Source: Nipponacmea schrenckii
Lineage: Eukaryota > Mollusca > Gastropoda > Lottiidae
Length of the DNA stretch: 64,000 nucleotides
Reading direction: 5' to 3'
Assembly: GCA_030562195.1 (NCBI GenBank)
Contig: JAUJPP010000012.1
Location: forward strand, 4,960,001 to 5,024,000
The notes under the pieces are model-generated. The model was not told the origin of the DNA. It saw only the letters and a program-made list of their open reading frames with translations, and made no database searches. Position 1 is the first letter of the stretch. The number at the start of each line of letters is the position of its first letter. Positions 24,101-36,200 of this stretch are shown one piece after another. The position numbers were made by a program, and so were the translations under genes.

Positions 24101-24440
24101 ATTCCGTCCCAGTAAATTTAGATCAGGGATCTTTGTAACTATGTAAGAAACTGAGCTTTCATTTCCAGTTTTTGGATCTATTGTTGGGACGTTGAAGGTT
24201 CCCAACACTGGCATGTTGTGTTGACTGGCAGATTCATATGTTATGTGTGACCTCTGCTAGTTTAGGTTTTCCAAGTTGTTTCCAGATCGGCAACGAGACA
24301 AAATTTCCCGAAGTTGCTGTGACTAGTTCCATGGTAAACTCATGGTCTTTAATTGTGATTGGTATATCAAACTTGGGTTTATCATCTGAAACTTCACCCA
24401 GAATCGCTTTAATTAGCTCAGATTTCCTTATTTTCTTCAC
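21166..24440 (-). pseudogene. Ty3/Gypsy pol (protease, RT, RNase H, integrase), broken
   Basis: In element order: a protease region (about 24440-24000) with the expected LLGRNAIQALG block, but the catalytic D-T/S-G motif replaced by VTAT. RT (23748-23000) with KIDLADAYNQIML, an LPFG block, and VFHDDMLVSG retaining the two Asp of the catalytic box. RNase H and the linker (about 22990-22090) cannot be read. The integrase core (22039-21690) shows VTDNATTF and GAPYHPATNG, with the block expected to hold the catalytic Glu in another frame. The C-terminal part (21732-21166) continues from FLMQYRRTPTS and ends in a basic tail. At least four frame breaks mean it is inactive. Confidence 0.88.
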
Positions 24441-25410
24441 TGAAGCTTCTGTGTGCTTCGAATGCTGTTGTTTCTTCTGGCAAACAGCTTCAAGGTGTCC
24501 TCTCTTCTCACAAAAGTGACATTTAGAGTCTTTGTAAGGACAGTCTGGGACTTTTTCTGACCTTTTCTACATCGGTAGCATTTGACCTCCTGGTGTGCGG
24601 GTTTAGGTTGTTGATGGCCTTTATGTTGATTCATTTTGTTGTTCTGCTTAACTTTGTTCAGTGGTTTTGGTTTGGAAGCATGTACTGTTTCCTTGGCAAC
24701 CTTTGCTGCATCTTCGGTCTCGACAGCTTGGACTGCCTTGGCAAAATCTAGTTGATCGTCGCGTATTTTGAAGAGTGCTCTAAGAACCGCTTCATTGTTA
24801 ACAGAACATATGAATCGTTGTCGAAGTGCTTCGTCCTGGGGATTCGTTATAGATGGGAAATCACATGGAGCTGCGTCTTGACGTATACGAGCTGCCAATT
24901 CTTGAATTGTTTCCCCTGGTTTCCGTTGCATAGCACTCCAGAATTTGAATCGTTCACGCACAATGAAACGTGTTGGATCAAACTGTTCTTTCATAAAGTT
25001 TTCAAGTTCATCCATTTTCAATGTGTGAATGTCTCTAGGTGGGTTCATTTGAGTAGCCAAGGTAGACAGTTGTTTGTAGACTGCCGTAGTTTGGTTTGTC
25101 AAAAACACTTGTGCAGTTCGGCTTTCGGGTACTGCATTTGCTGCCAGAAAAGTGCAGAATCGTGAATAATAATCAGGCCAAAGTTCAGTTGTTGGATCAA
25201 AAGAAACAAATGGCGGCACAGATGTTGTAAGAGTTGTTAAAGAGGAAATTGGCTCACCGTTAGATTTTGAAACTAATTTCATTAAAGTGTCCATTTGCAC
25301 TCTTTGTGTCTCCATTTGCTCTTTGTTGTCTGACTTAAATCTCCATTTGCTCTCTTTGAACCTTTATTTGTTCAGAAAGAAGTTTAATCAATTCTGTAGA
25401 TTCTGCCATG
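24437..25410 (-). pseudogene. Ty3/Gypsy gag, broken
   Basis: The probable start is the ATG at about 25410 (MAESTELIKLL), but an in-frame stop soon follows. A second ATG at 25315 opens a 292-codon frame. The body is capsid-like (FVSFDPTTELWPDYYSRF and FWSAMQRKPGETIQELAAR). The C-terminus has one Cys knuckle start (KCYRC), and a second knuckle (CHFCEKRGHLEAVC) lies in a neighbouring frame, so a small indel near 24560 breaks the reading. Confidence 0.82.
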
Positions 25411-25486
25411 TTTAAACTTTCTGTCATTAACCACCGTTTTCCGGAAAGTGATTAGGTAAATCCGTAGTAGTAATCCTTATGTAGGT

Positions 25487-25504
25487 ATCCTATCGGCGAC
25501 GCCA
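25487..25504 (-). promoter_or_regulatory. Primer binding site of the Ty3/Gypsy element
   Basis: On the minus strand TGGCGTCGCCGATAGGAT lies 6 nt inside the 5' LTR. Its complement ends GGCGACGCCA, like the 3' end of a charged-ready tRNA. The sequence best fits serine tRNAs, as used by Mag-clade elements, but the tRNA identity is inference. Confidence 0.65.
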
Positions 25505-25510
25505 AATTTC

Positions 25511-25874
25511 TGTTGTATTTCTTTCTCGAAACTCGTAGAATAGAGACACACAGATCAAAATGTAACTGTAGATTTATTTAATCCAATAGTGAATGCACAA
25601 GGAAACAACAATATATTAAGCACAATGTATAATACACAAATCATACATACAGTAGTAAGCACTTCGATTGAATCCCCCCGAGCACCAGCCCATCTATATA
25701 AAACCAACACTTCCAGAACAATCAAGAAGCCACTGCAACAATCCAGAAGTAATACACTGTTGCACACTGTTCCCACAGGCCATACTGCATCACAATACTA
25801 GTTGAGAAACCTTTAGTAACTTCTGGAAAGATAATCTCTAAAGTTCTAGAATAATCTGGGTCAATACCATAACA
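25511..25874 (-). repeat. 5' LTR of the Ty3/Gypsy element
   Basis: A 364-bp direct repeat of the LTR at 20765-21136, with high identity by eye. It begins TGTTGTATTTC and ends CCATAACA on the plus strand. High LTR identity argues for a fairly recent insertion despite the damaged coding part. Confidence 0.9.
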
Positions 25875-25879
25875 CCTAG

Positions 25880-26430
25880 GATGATTTTGAAATCTATCTC
25901 AAGTATTTTGTCGGTTAAAGCACATTTTTTTGTTATTAATTGGCTCAGTAGCAAATATATGGGATTCCACGGAAATGAGGTTGCACTCCTCCGAACCTTC
26001 GTTTTAAACTTTATTATGATTGAAGATATGGAGAGAATTATCTGCAAGCCCCTTAGACATTTCTGTTCCAACTATTCCACCGCCCCGCTAATTATTTATA
26101 GAAACGCAACCGTCGCGGATGTATAATTCTTTTCTTCTTTGTGATTATTAATTTGCCCCTATTTTCCTGACCTTTGAATAAGTTCGAATCTGAGGAAGCA
26201 CGTAGGTTCACCAAGTCCAGAAATTCTTATCATATAGATCATATAAAGATAAGAGAATGTCCAAACATTTCTAGTCGTGTTTGTTGAGGGGGTAGGTAGC
26301 AAAAATATTATTGTGAGAGCAATGGACAAAATTAACAACTTTTACAGGTACTCAACAGAAATTATACTATAATAATCAATGTCTCAGAACTATTTCTTGA
26401 TAAATTGCTGATATCTATTGTCGTTTTCAG
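25880..26430. other. Intergenic upstream of EF-hand gene 3
   Basis: No coding sequence was recognised. An 81-codon plus-strand open frame (25881-26123) matches nothing I know. CATATAAAG at about 26239-26247 is a weak TATA candidate for the next gene, which would then have a 5'UTR exon before the acceptor at 26430. Confidence 0.4.
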
Positions 26431-26437
26431 CTCAAAG

Positions 26438-28323
26438 ATGTTTGTCGTGGCTTTAGTAATCTGTTCAATAGCAGTTGCTGTTAATGCAGCACCAACACAG
26501 TTAGTATATATTATAGTATGTTCAACAATGTTTTTAAAAAAAACACAGTTGCAACATATTTATGAATAACGCCGTCAACCATGTAGCCAGTGTCTCATCG
26601 ACCCAGCTTCGAGTATAACTAATGATCTATTTTTCGACACCATGTCTGGTCTGTGGTTGTATTTGTAGTCAGTTCACTAGAGATATGAGGCATTACGAGG
26701 AAAAGAATGTAATTTTGTTCTCCCTGAAAACATAACGATCAGAGTATTTCACATTTACTGAGTATATATATACATATATGTTAAACAGGCCGCCAATAGA
26801 TATGAAAGAAAGACTGAAGCAATCCTTTCAAACAATAGATGCTGATGGAAATGGAATCGCCGAATTCAACGAGTTCCAAGTTTTAGTTAAAGGTTTTGAT
26901 GCCAATCGTAAGTATTCTGCTTGACGCTGCAATCACTTTTAATAGAAAGGATGGTTTAATATAACGTCATTCAATTAAAAGATAAACACTTTCTGTTTTA
27001 GATTTAGAGGGGGTTTATTCGATATTGCTTGCGGTCGAGTTTCTCTAATGGTATATTCAAGCATGGTTAAATATCGAATAAACCCCCTCTAAATCTAAAA
27101 CAGAAAGTCGTTTATCGGAATTGTACCACAAATTGTGATTATTTTGTTCCCAGACTCTTTTTTATGGATAATTTAGACATGGGTTATTCGGTTTTATGAC
27201 GTTAGGTGCAGTATGACGCACATAACAACAAACTGCACGTGCGCTATCAAATGAAAAAGAAGACATCCTTTTTATCATTAACAATAGATTTGTATCTAGT
27301 TCGCTGAAATTAGTACGCCAAATTGCAATGACATGATGTCAAATCCGAACTCGAAATTTTTGTTATTTGTGGTACAATCTACAGTATCGTGATATTTAAA
27401 TTCATAGTAAAAACATTTTGTCATCTAAATATTCAAATGAGATTTGAACGACATTTAGAAGCGGAGAGCAGATATAACAAACAACGCAAAGACAATATTA
27501 TGGTATAACTCACTTCTTTAATAACAAAGCACTCTCCAAATTTACATGTGTCGTTATCATCTGTTATTTGGTTATGAAAGGACTGTGTTATAGCATTATA
27601 TTGCCTTTGCATTTCTTGTAATATTAGTATTCATTTTTTAATCTCCAAAATCTTTACAGGTAAATCTTCTTCTCCAGCATTAGGCTATATATATACTTAA
27701 TCTGTAGCAATGCATTCTGAAAAGAAATATGCTGATTAATCACTTATCACATACCTCTTAAAATAGTTTTCTACTTATACAGAGGATGGTAAAATAACAT
27801 TAGCAGAATACGCCGCCGCTGTCCATTCTGATGTGGCCACTATGGCACCAATATTTCATGCTATAGATGCAAACCACAACAACAGTTTAGATGATTTCGA
27901 TGTAAAATTTGCTGTGAATATGTTTGATAGTGATAATAATGGTCAGGTGACTCAAGATGAGTTTGTTGTGGAATACTCTAAGGTATATATATATATGATT
28001 TTCTAACATTCTTAGTGGTATAGTTAATAAAAACTTTGCCGAATAGAAAAGGTAACTCAGAAATACTTTATTAACACTGTGATTTAACCGAAAGATAAAA
28101 AGCAATTTAAGCTACGATATATTAGTTATTACAAATTGAAATTATGCATTCAGCACTTAGTATTGAAAAACGGCGTACTATTGACTAGACTAAACACAAT
28201 CTTTGAAGCGTTTTTATTTTATTTTTTCTAACCTTGTCAATTGAGTTATTTATATTTATCAATATTTATTTGATTTTGCAGTTTATATCAAAGATTATGG
28301 CGAATAATATGCCTAAGGTGTAA
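26438..28323 (+). CDS. Secreted four-EF-hand calcium-binding protein, paralogue 3
   Basis: Exons 26438-26499, 26789-26907, 27783-27982 and 28282-28323 join in frame (phases 2, 1, 0) to 140 residues. The signal peptide is MFVVALVICSIAVAVNA. Loop 1 is DADGNGIAEFNE. Loop 2 (DANQDGKITLAE) is split by the phase-1 intron. Loop 3 (DANHNNSLDDFD) lacks the position-6 Gly and has Asp at position 12. Loop 4 is DSDNNGQVTQDE, canonical. The short C-terminus ends NMPKV. The start follows the acceptor TCGTTTTCAG, so the 5'UTR is probably spliced. It has no His-rich insert, unlike paralogue 2. Intron 2 contains a long perfect inverted repeat. Confidence 0.87.
26988..27108. repeat. Perfect 38-bp inverted repeat (foldback) in intron 2 of EF-hand gene 3
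   Basis: The arm 26988-27025 is exactly complementary to 27071-27108, with a 45-nt spacer. Pairing extends one base inward, and outward through GATAAAC/GTTTATC with one unpaired base. The whole could fold as a hairpin of about 46 bp. It may be a tiny MITE with long terminal repeats; no clear target duplication was identified. Confidence 0.92.
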
Positions 28324-28347
28324 AAGAGATGTTGAAATAGCTATTTA

Positions 28348-28353
28348 AATAAA
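28348..28353 (+). promoter_or_regulatory. Polyadenylation signal of EF-hand gene 3
   Basis: AATAAA 24 nt after the TAA at 28321-28323. Confidence 0.65.
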
Positions 28354-28429
28354 ACATGTTATAGATTAGCATTTGTATTTACTATCTTGGTTAAGCGATT
28401 GGGCTCTACAATATTCAACAGAAGGGCTG

Positions 28430-28545
28430 TTGGGTCTGCGGTCAGAGGTGTCAAGCCAATTTCCCCCTGTCATTGACATAGGTCGGGGTAATGAAAAGGA
28501 AATCGTCTGAAGAATCGACTGTACATGGGAAACGGGTCTTAGGTA
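28430..28545 (+). repeat. Possible SINE body fragment
   Basis: CCTGTCATTGACATAGG followed by GGAAACGGGTC is loosely similar to the central block of the SINE-like family at 128-420 and 1290-1600. The head and the TGGGACAATAA block are not recognisable. Confidence 0.25.
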
Positions 28546-30226
28546 ATACAGGTTGTTTGAAATGATAAAAAGTGTACTAAAAATACTCTACACAAAACAA
28601 GGTCACGTTGGGTTTTAAAATCAAATTAAACAAATTATTTTGGGTCATTGCAAATCAACGTCCATAAATCCACAATAATCGGGTCATTCACTTCAAGTCA
28701 CACATTAAACTTGTAATTAAATAGGGCAATCTGATCTTTAGGCCTACATTAGTCTATATAATGGTTAACGTTATTAAAGGTAGAGAATATTGTGGCAGTC
28801 CTGGTCAAGAAGCTATTTAGCCTATTAATAAACCGATAAATAGTATAGTATAGATACTGATGAACACTGCTCCAGCAAAACTGAGGCATATAGAGCACAA
28901 TCTGCGATGTTATCAACTGCTCAACTGAAAATGCCGATATCACGTATATCAAGTCCAAGGAACGGGTAGTGTCGGACCAGATTTGACGGGATAATCGAAG
29001 ATGACATAAACTTAATTGCCATATACCAACCAAACTCGAGTATACATCAACATACAGGATCATAAGATATGCATATTGGACCAAAGATTAATCTAGATTA
29101 TATTTTGCTTTGTGTCATTGAGATGATTACAAAGTAATTACATTATGTTCTAAGTACGGAGAAAGTGTTAAAACCGGGTCATTACACGAATCTAAGATTA
29201 ACCTTTTATAGGGAGCTAATGTAAGAAGTGAACGCTGTAGATCTCATTATTTCTGAAAGAGTTTATATCGTTATGTTTTAAACATGAATTGATAGAGACT
29301 GTTGACAATTGCAAATACAAAACCGTGCATTGAATTTTTTAGGAACCCCGATATAAATCTTTCGTCAGGGCAGCGTGATCTTCAGGGATGTTGAGAACGA
29401 ATATTCCGTTTGATAAGTACTTCATGTACAGTAAAAAAAAGTGAGACACAAATCCCCCCAAAAATCCCTTTGAAAATATTAATGTCCTTTTAATCTATAA
29501 TAGGCTACTATTTATTTATATACCGTTGAATGAAAAGTGAAATATTATTGCCAACTATTTATACAAGTCCGTATTAACTCAACAGCAGACGTCTATTCCA
29601 TTATAATCGACATTACTTTAACACAATGTAAAATTAGCTTGATTATAGCATTGATTACCCTTGATAATAAACGAAGTACACTGAATGAGAAAAATACCAT
29701 GTTACAGTGCGTAGGTCAAAGTTCGTATCCATAGTAAACAAAGATCGTATGGTGTAATATTGACAATAGTATATTACCAACAAAAGGCACTGTTATTGAC
29801 TTTATAGTGGTAATCAGTGAATCGTATATCAGTTGAAATGTATGGGTAACAATCTGCAGTTTAAATGATATAATATAGAAATGAAATGGACCGGATGAAC
29901 TGGACACAATTATATCCTTACCCGAATATTAAGACAGAAGACGCGAGTCTATATTGTGACGCGGACTGCAGTGTAAGCAGTCACCTGTTATTAAGTGTGG
30001 ATATTGACACCTAATGATTAATGATCATGATAATTACATACCGGTTGTGTTTATTATTGTTTATAAACTAGTTGATAAGTTGGATATTACTTATATTGAT
30101 GCCCTTCTTCTATATAGCTCAGCACATTGAAGGGTCTTTGGATGAAAGAGTTGCAATGTTGCAAGGATTTATTGTGAAATGTTGAAAGTAATTATGAAGT
30201 GATTAAGTTGACAATATCGTACCACA
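28546..30226. other. Intergenic, nothing recognised
   Basis: AT-rich spacer between EF-hand gene 3 and the TTLL11-like gene. The short open frames here resemble no protein family and show no splice support. The promoter of the TTLL11-like gene must lie in its right part, but I see no clear core element. Confidence 0.45.
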
Positions 30227-33200
30227 ATGACCAAAACGGAGAAAAAACAAGCAGTGGTCATCACTTCAAATTCCAACATTGTAAATTATTCTAAGAGCAC
30301 CAATAGAAACAATACCAATGATTGTAAAACAGTAGTAAAGAATTCTGATAAGTATGTGCCAGTGATTTTAGACAAAAATAAAAAAACTAAAGGACTGATT
30401 GGAAGTCCAAGTTTTTTACGTCTGCAATCAGAATCTGAATTTCCGCCGGTAGATAAAGACTCTGTTACTATAGATACATCTAAATGTCGCTCTAATATAG
30501 ACGTGGTGAGGAAATGTGTCCAGGATCTAGGCTGGAGAGAGGTAGGTGTAACAGTTAAAATAGTTTTATCTTTTTTAAATCACATGGAAAACCATTAAAA
30601 CATTCATCAGTAAATTAACAATAAAAACCAACTACTAACGATCCGAACTGCTAAACAACGCCAGAAATGCCCCCCCCCCCCAAAAAAAAAAAAAAATTTA
30701 GCAAAACATTTTTAGAAGTTACTGAAAATATCATATGAGTAAGTATATCAATCAGAAATGAGTGCTGGGGTTGACTGGCTTTAATACTAATTATCAGTGG
30801 TCTTGCATGACAACTAGGCAGCATATAAGTATTTGTATTATCAATCTAAATGATATATATATTTAGAAAAAAAAAATAATACAGCATAAATTAAAAACAG
30901 CATGATTGATTGACATGAACAGGTCACTAGAGTGGATAGGTAAAAGATATGTCGGTAAGAGTTGTTTAAACTATAAAAGACATTATATGAATTGCTAATA
31001 CACCACAATCACCCTTACTTTCAGTTTCCCTATGGTCGTAAAGAAAACAACTGTGATGTATTTTGGAATGCAATACATTTTAACGAGACGCCTGATTTAC
31101 ATTCAGGATATGTCAACAAACTTCCCGGTGAGTTTATACAATTTATTTAAAAAAAAAAAAAACAAAAACAAAAAAAACAGCGATCCGAACCACAAAGCAA
31201 AGCCCTTTATTCAAAGTAACACATTGGCTTTACATTGGTTTCTTCTAATGAACCGAAGGAATATATCGACAATACATTGGTTGTAGCTAATGAACCAAAG
31301 GAACATATTGACAATACATCGGTTGCCGTTAATGAACCGAAGGGATATTATAGACAATATATTTGCCGTAGTTAATGAACCCAAAGGAATATATTGACAA
31401 TATATTGGTTGAAGCTAATGAACCAAAGGCATATATTGACAATATATTGGTTGTTGTTAATGAACCAAAGGAATATATTGACAATCTATTGGTCGTAGCT
31501 AATGAAGCAAAGGAATATATTGACAATATATTGGTTGAAGCTAATGAACCAAAGGAATATATTGGTATTATATTTGTTGCAGTTAATGAACCAAAGGAAG
31601 ATATTGACAATATATTGGTCGTAGCTAATGAACCAAAGGAATATATTGACAATATATTGGTTGAAGCTAATGAACCAAAGGAATATATTGGTATTATATT
31701 TCTTGTAGTTAATGAACCAAAGGAATATATTGACAATATATTGGTTAAAGCTAATGAACCAAAGGAATATATTGACAATATATTGGTTGTAGTTAATGAA
31801 CCAAAGGAATATATTGACAATATATTGGTTGTAGTTAATGAACCAAAGGAATATATTGACATTATATTGGTCGTAGCTAATGAACCAAAGGAATATATTG
31901 ACAATATATTGGTTGAAGCTAATGAACCAAAGAAACATATTGACAATATTGGTTGTAGTTAATGAACCAAAGGAACATATTGACAATACATTGGTTGTTG
32001 TAATTGTACCAAAGGAATATATTGGTCGTAGCTAACGAACCAAAGGAACATATTGACAATACATTGGTTGCTGTTAATGAATCAAAGGATTATATTGACA
32101 ATATATTGGTTGAAGCTAATGAACCAAAGGAATATATTGACAATATATTAGTTGAAGCTAATGGACCAAAGGAATATATTGACAATATATTGGTTGAAGC
32201 TAAATGAACCAAAGGAATATATTGACAATATATTGGTAGAAGCTAATGAACCAAAGGATTATATTGACAATATATTGGTTGAAGCTGATGAACCAAAGGA
32301 ATATATTGACAATATATTGGTCGTAGCTAATGAACCAAAGGAATATCTTGACAATACATTGGTTTCTGTTAATGAATCAAAGGATTATATTGACAATATA
32401 TTAGTTGTAGCTAACGAACCAAAGAAACATATTGACAATACATTGGTTGCTGTTAATGAACCAAAGAAACATATTGACAATACATTGGTTGTTGTTAATG
32501 AACCAAAGGAACATATTGACAATATGAACCAAAGGAACATATTGACAATATATTGGTTGAAGCTAATGAACCAAAGGAACATATTGACATAACATTGGTT
32601 TCGTAATGAACCAAAGGAATATATTGGCATTATATTGTTGCTGCTTATGAACCAAAGGAACATATTGACAATACATTGGTTGCTTCTTATGAACCAACGG
32701 AATATATTGACATTATATTGGTTGTTGTAAATAAACCAAAGGAACATATTGACAATACATTGGTTTCGTAATGAACCAAAGGAATATATTAACAATATAT
32801 TGGTTTCGTAATGAACCAAAGGAATATATTGACAATATATTTGTTGAAGTCAATGAACCAAAGGAATATATTGACAATATATTGGTTGTTGTTAATGAAC
32901 CAAAGGAATATATGTAAATTATATTGGTCGTAGCTAATGAACCAAAGGAATATATTGACAATACAGTGCCTGCTGTTAATGAACCAAAGGAATATATTGA
33001 CATTACATTGGTTGAAGCTAATGAACCAAAGGAATATATTGACAATACATTGGTTTCGTAATAAACCAAAGGAACATATTGGTCGTAGCTAATGAACCAA
33101 AAGAATATATTGGCATTACATTGGCTGTAGCTAATGAACCAAAGGAACAAATTGACATTACCATGACTGCTGCTAATGAACGAAAGGAACATATTGACAA

Positions 33201-36200
33201 TACATTGACTGTTGTTAATGAACCAAAGAAACATATTGACAATACATTGGTTGCTGCTAATGAACCAAAGGAATATATTGACAATACATTGGTTGCTGCT
33301 AATGAACCAAAGGAACATATTGGCATTAAATTGGTTGTAGCTACCGAACCAAAGAAACATATTGACAATACATTGGTTGCTGCTAAAGAACCAATTGAAC
33401 ATATTGGCAATACACTGGTTGTTGTTAACGAACCAAAGGAATATGTTGACAATATATTGGTTGTTATTAATGAACCAAAGAAACATATTGACAATATATT
33501 AACTGCTGTTAATGAACCAAAGGAATATATAGGCAATACATTGGTTGAAGCTAATGAACCAAAGGAACATATTGGCATAACATTGGTTGTAGCTAACAAA
33601 CCAAAGAAACATGTTGACAATACATTGGTTGCTGCTAAAGAACCAATTGAACATATTGGCAATACATTGGTTGTTGTTAACGAACCAAAGGAATATATTG
33701 ACAATATATTGGTTGAAGCTAATGAACCAAAGGAATATATTGACAATATATTGGTTGTAGTTAATGAACCAAATAAATATATTGACAATATATTGACTGC
33801 TGTTAATATACCAAAGGAATATATTGGTGTTGTATTGATTGTAGTTAATGAATCAAAGGAACATAATGGAATTATATTGGTTGCTGCTTATGAACCAAAG
33901 GAATATTTGGGCATTATACTGGTTGCTGTTAATGAACCAAAAAAATATTGTAACCATAAAACTATGTTGGCAATATATATGTTATTTATCATATCCTAAG
34001 AGTTTTATACTGGTAGTAATCTTATCCACAAGCTTACATATGTATATATTTTTGTGAGTGTTGTTTTCTGTATAACACATCCACGACTCAACTATGTGAG
34101 ATTTATATTAGCTAATCTTTATCTATATCGGAGCTGTATTATAATACATTATGTAATGTTATATCGTATAAATGCATCACGGGATCTCCATGTAATATAT
34201 AAAATATATGAGAGCTTATATTAAACCAGACAAAGTTTAAGTATAAAGACAGATTCTGTATATATATATGAGAGCTTATATAAAACCAGACAAGGCATGT
34301 TTATAGTATAAAGACAGATTCTGTATATATATGAGAGCTTATATAAAACCAGACTAGGCATGTTATAGTATAAAGACAGATTCTGTATATATATATGAGA
34401 GCTTGTATAAACCAGACTAGGCATGTTTATGTATAAAGACAGATTCTGTTATATATATGAGAGCTTATATAAAACCAGACTAGGCATGTTTATAGTATAA
34501 AGACAGATTCTGTATATATATATGAGAGCTTGTATAAAACCAGACTAGGCATGTTTATAGTATAAAGACAGATTCTGTATATATATATGAGAGCTTGTAT
34601 AAAACAGACTAGGCATGTTTATAGTATAAAGACAGATTCTATATATATATGAGAGCTTATAAAAAACCAGACTCGGAATGTTATAGTATATAGACAGATT
34701 CTGTATATATATATGAGAGCTTATATAAAACCAGACTCGGAATGTTATAGTATAAAGACCGATTCTGTATATATGTATGAGAGCTGATATAAAACCAGAC
34801 TCGGAATGTTATAGTATAAAGACAGATTCTGTATATATATATGAGAGCTTGTATAAAACCAGACTAGGCATGTTTATAGTACAAAGATTCTGTATAAATT
34901 ATATTTGAGCTTATATGAAACCAGACTCAAAATGTATGTCAGCGCTAATATAAAACTAGGCTAGGTTAAAACTAGCCTGACTGGGGCCAGATTCAATACA
35001 AACATTATAATAGTTTGATTGTACCCCCCCCCCCCCCCATTTCTTTTATCAGCTACTTCCCCTCAATTTATGTTACATATTTTCTTTGTCTTTAAGATAT
35101 ACCTAAAGTTTGAAGAGATAACTAAGAGGTTTTCAATTATATTATTCAAATATTTCCCGAATTTTGAAGATTCCAATAAAAAAATCTATCACATTAAGGG
35201 TTCTCAGAAATAATAATTAGGATCATTACTTGAACTTTAATATTTAGGGAAAAATTTATACTAATTGAAGAGTTGGGGGTTAAAATTCAAAAGACGAAAC
35301 AGAAATATGAAATATGAAACAAAAATTTCTTAAAAGGGAAAAATTCATTTTTAAAGGCTTTAGATTTAAACCCATTTAATAATCGAAAATTCATCTGAGA
35401 ACATCCCAAATTTAATTATAGTAAAATCAAAAAAATCAACTTCATTTTTTTCCTCTGTTTACTCCCAGTTGGTGGTCTAGTGTTAAAATTTTGAAATCTT
35501 ATTTAGCGGCGATTTTAAAATATCTGTAGAAAGTTCTCAAAGTTTTAATTTGAACATTGCACGACTTGATGAATCTTTATTTTTTCTATACTCCCGCTTT
35601 CATTGCGGGTTCTCTGATCTTCAAGTCAAATGTGACTTATTGAATAATTTATGGAAAAACATGTATTTGTGTCTTAAAATTTATAGGTAACTTGTAGAGT
35701 ATTTCTAATTATTCAAAACCCGAACAATCAACATGTGTTTGAGTAGATTGTCCAAAAATAAACGTTCGATTAAATTTCTTATTTTTTTCACTCAAATCTA
35801 TTTGTGACTTAAAGGAACAAAAAGTGAAGAGACTCTTAGCTAAGGTATAATTCCAGATTTTTTGGATCGATTCAATTGCCAAACTCGATGAACCATACCC
35901 AACAAAATCTACTTGGACAAAAAACATATAGCTAAATAATGTATTGATGTTTTGGTGATAACAGCAACAAGTTAAATATTTAATTCAGCGTATCCAGAAG
36001 TCATCTTCAATCAACCATTCAGACTGGTTGGTCCGAGGTGTGGTCTCTGTTGTCATGATAAACATTTTCATTATCTTGTTTCATTTACTCCTGTAGAGAA
36101 TATTTGAACCTTGTAAAACTAATTTTATTTTACTGAGTTAATCTGACCAAAGCTTGCAGGTATGGTCTTTGCGATAAATATTTTCCTAGCGAAGACTATT

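Larger units (their letters stand above)
20765..25874 (-). mobile_element. Ty3/Gypsy LTR retrotransposon, decayed
   Basis: A 5.1-kb element on the minus strand, bounded by two nearly identical direct LTRs (TG...CA ends). In element order: right LTR, primer binding site, gag with Cys-His knuckles, protease, reverse transcriptase, RNase H, integrase, polypurine tract, left LTR. The flanks CCCAG (left) and CCTAG (right) may be a 5-bp target duplication with one mismatch. Clear frame breaks affect gag and pol. The stretch at about 22080-23340 is unusually homopolymer-rich and unreadable. Pol order (integrase last) fits Ty3/Gypsy rather than Copia. Confidence 0.93.

Noticed and set aside
31375..33999. 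Long open frames on both strands (up to 306 codons) as a repeat-protein gene
   Set aside because: They are translations of a stop-free 42-bp repeat, broken by indels in every frame, and lie between TTLL11 exons 2 and 3, which join exactly in phase.
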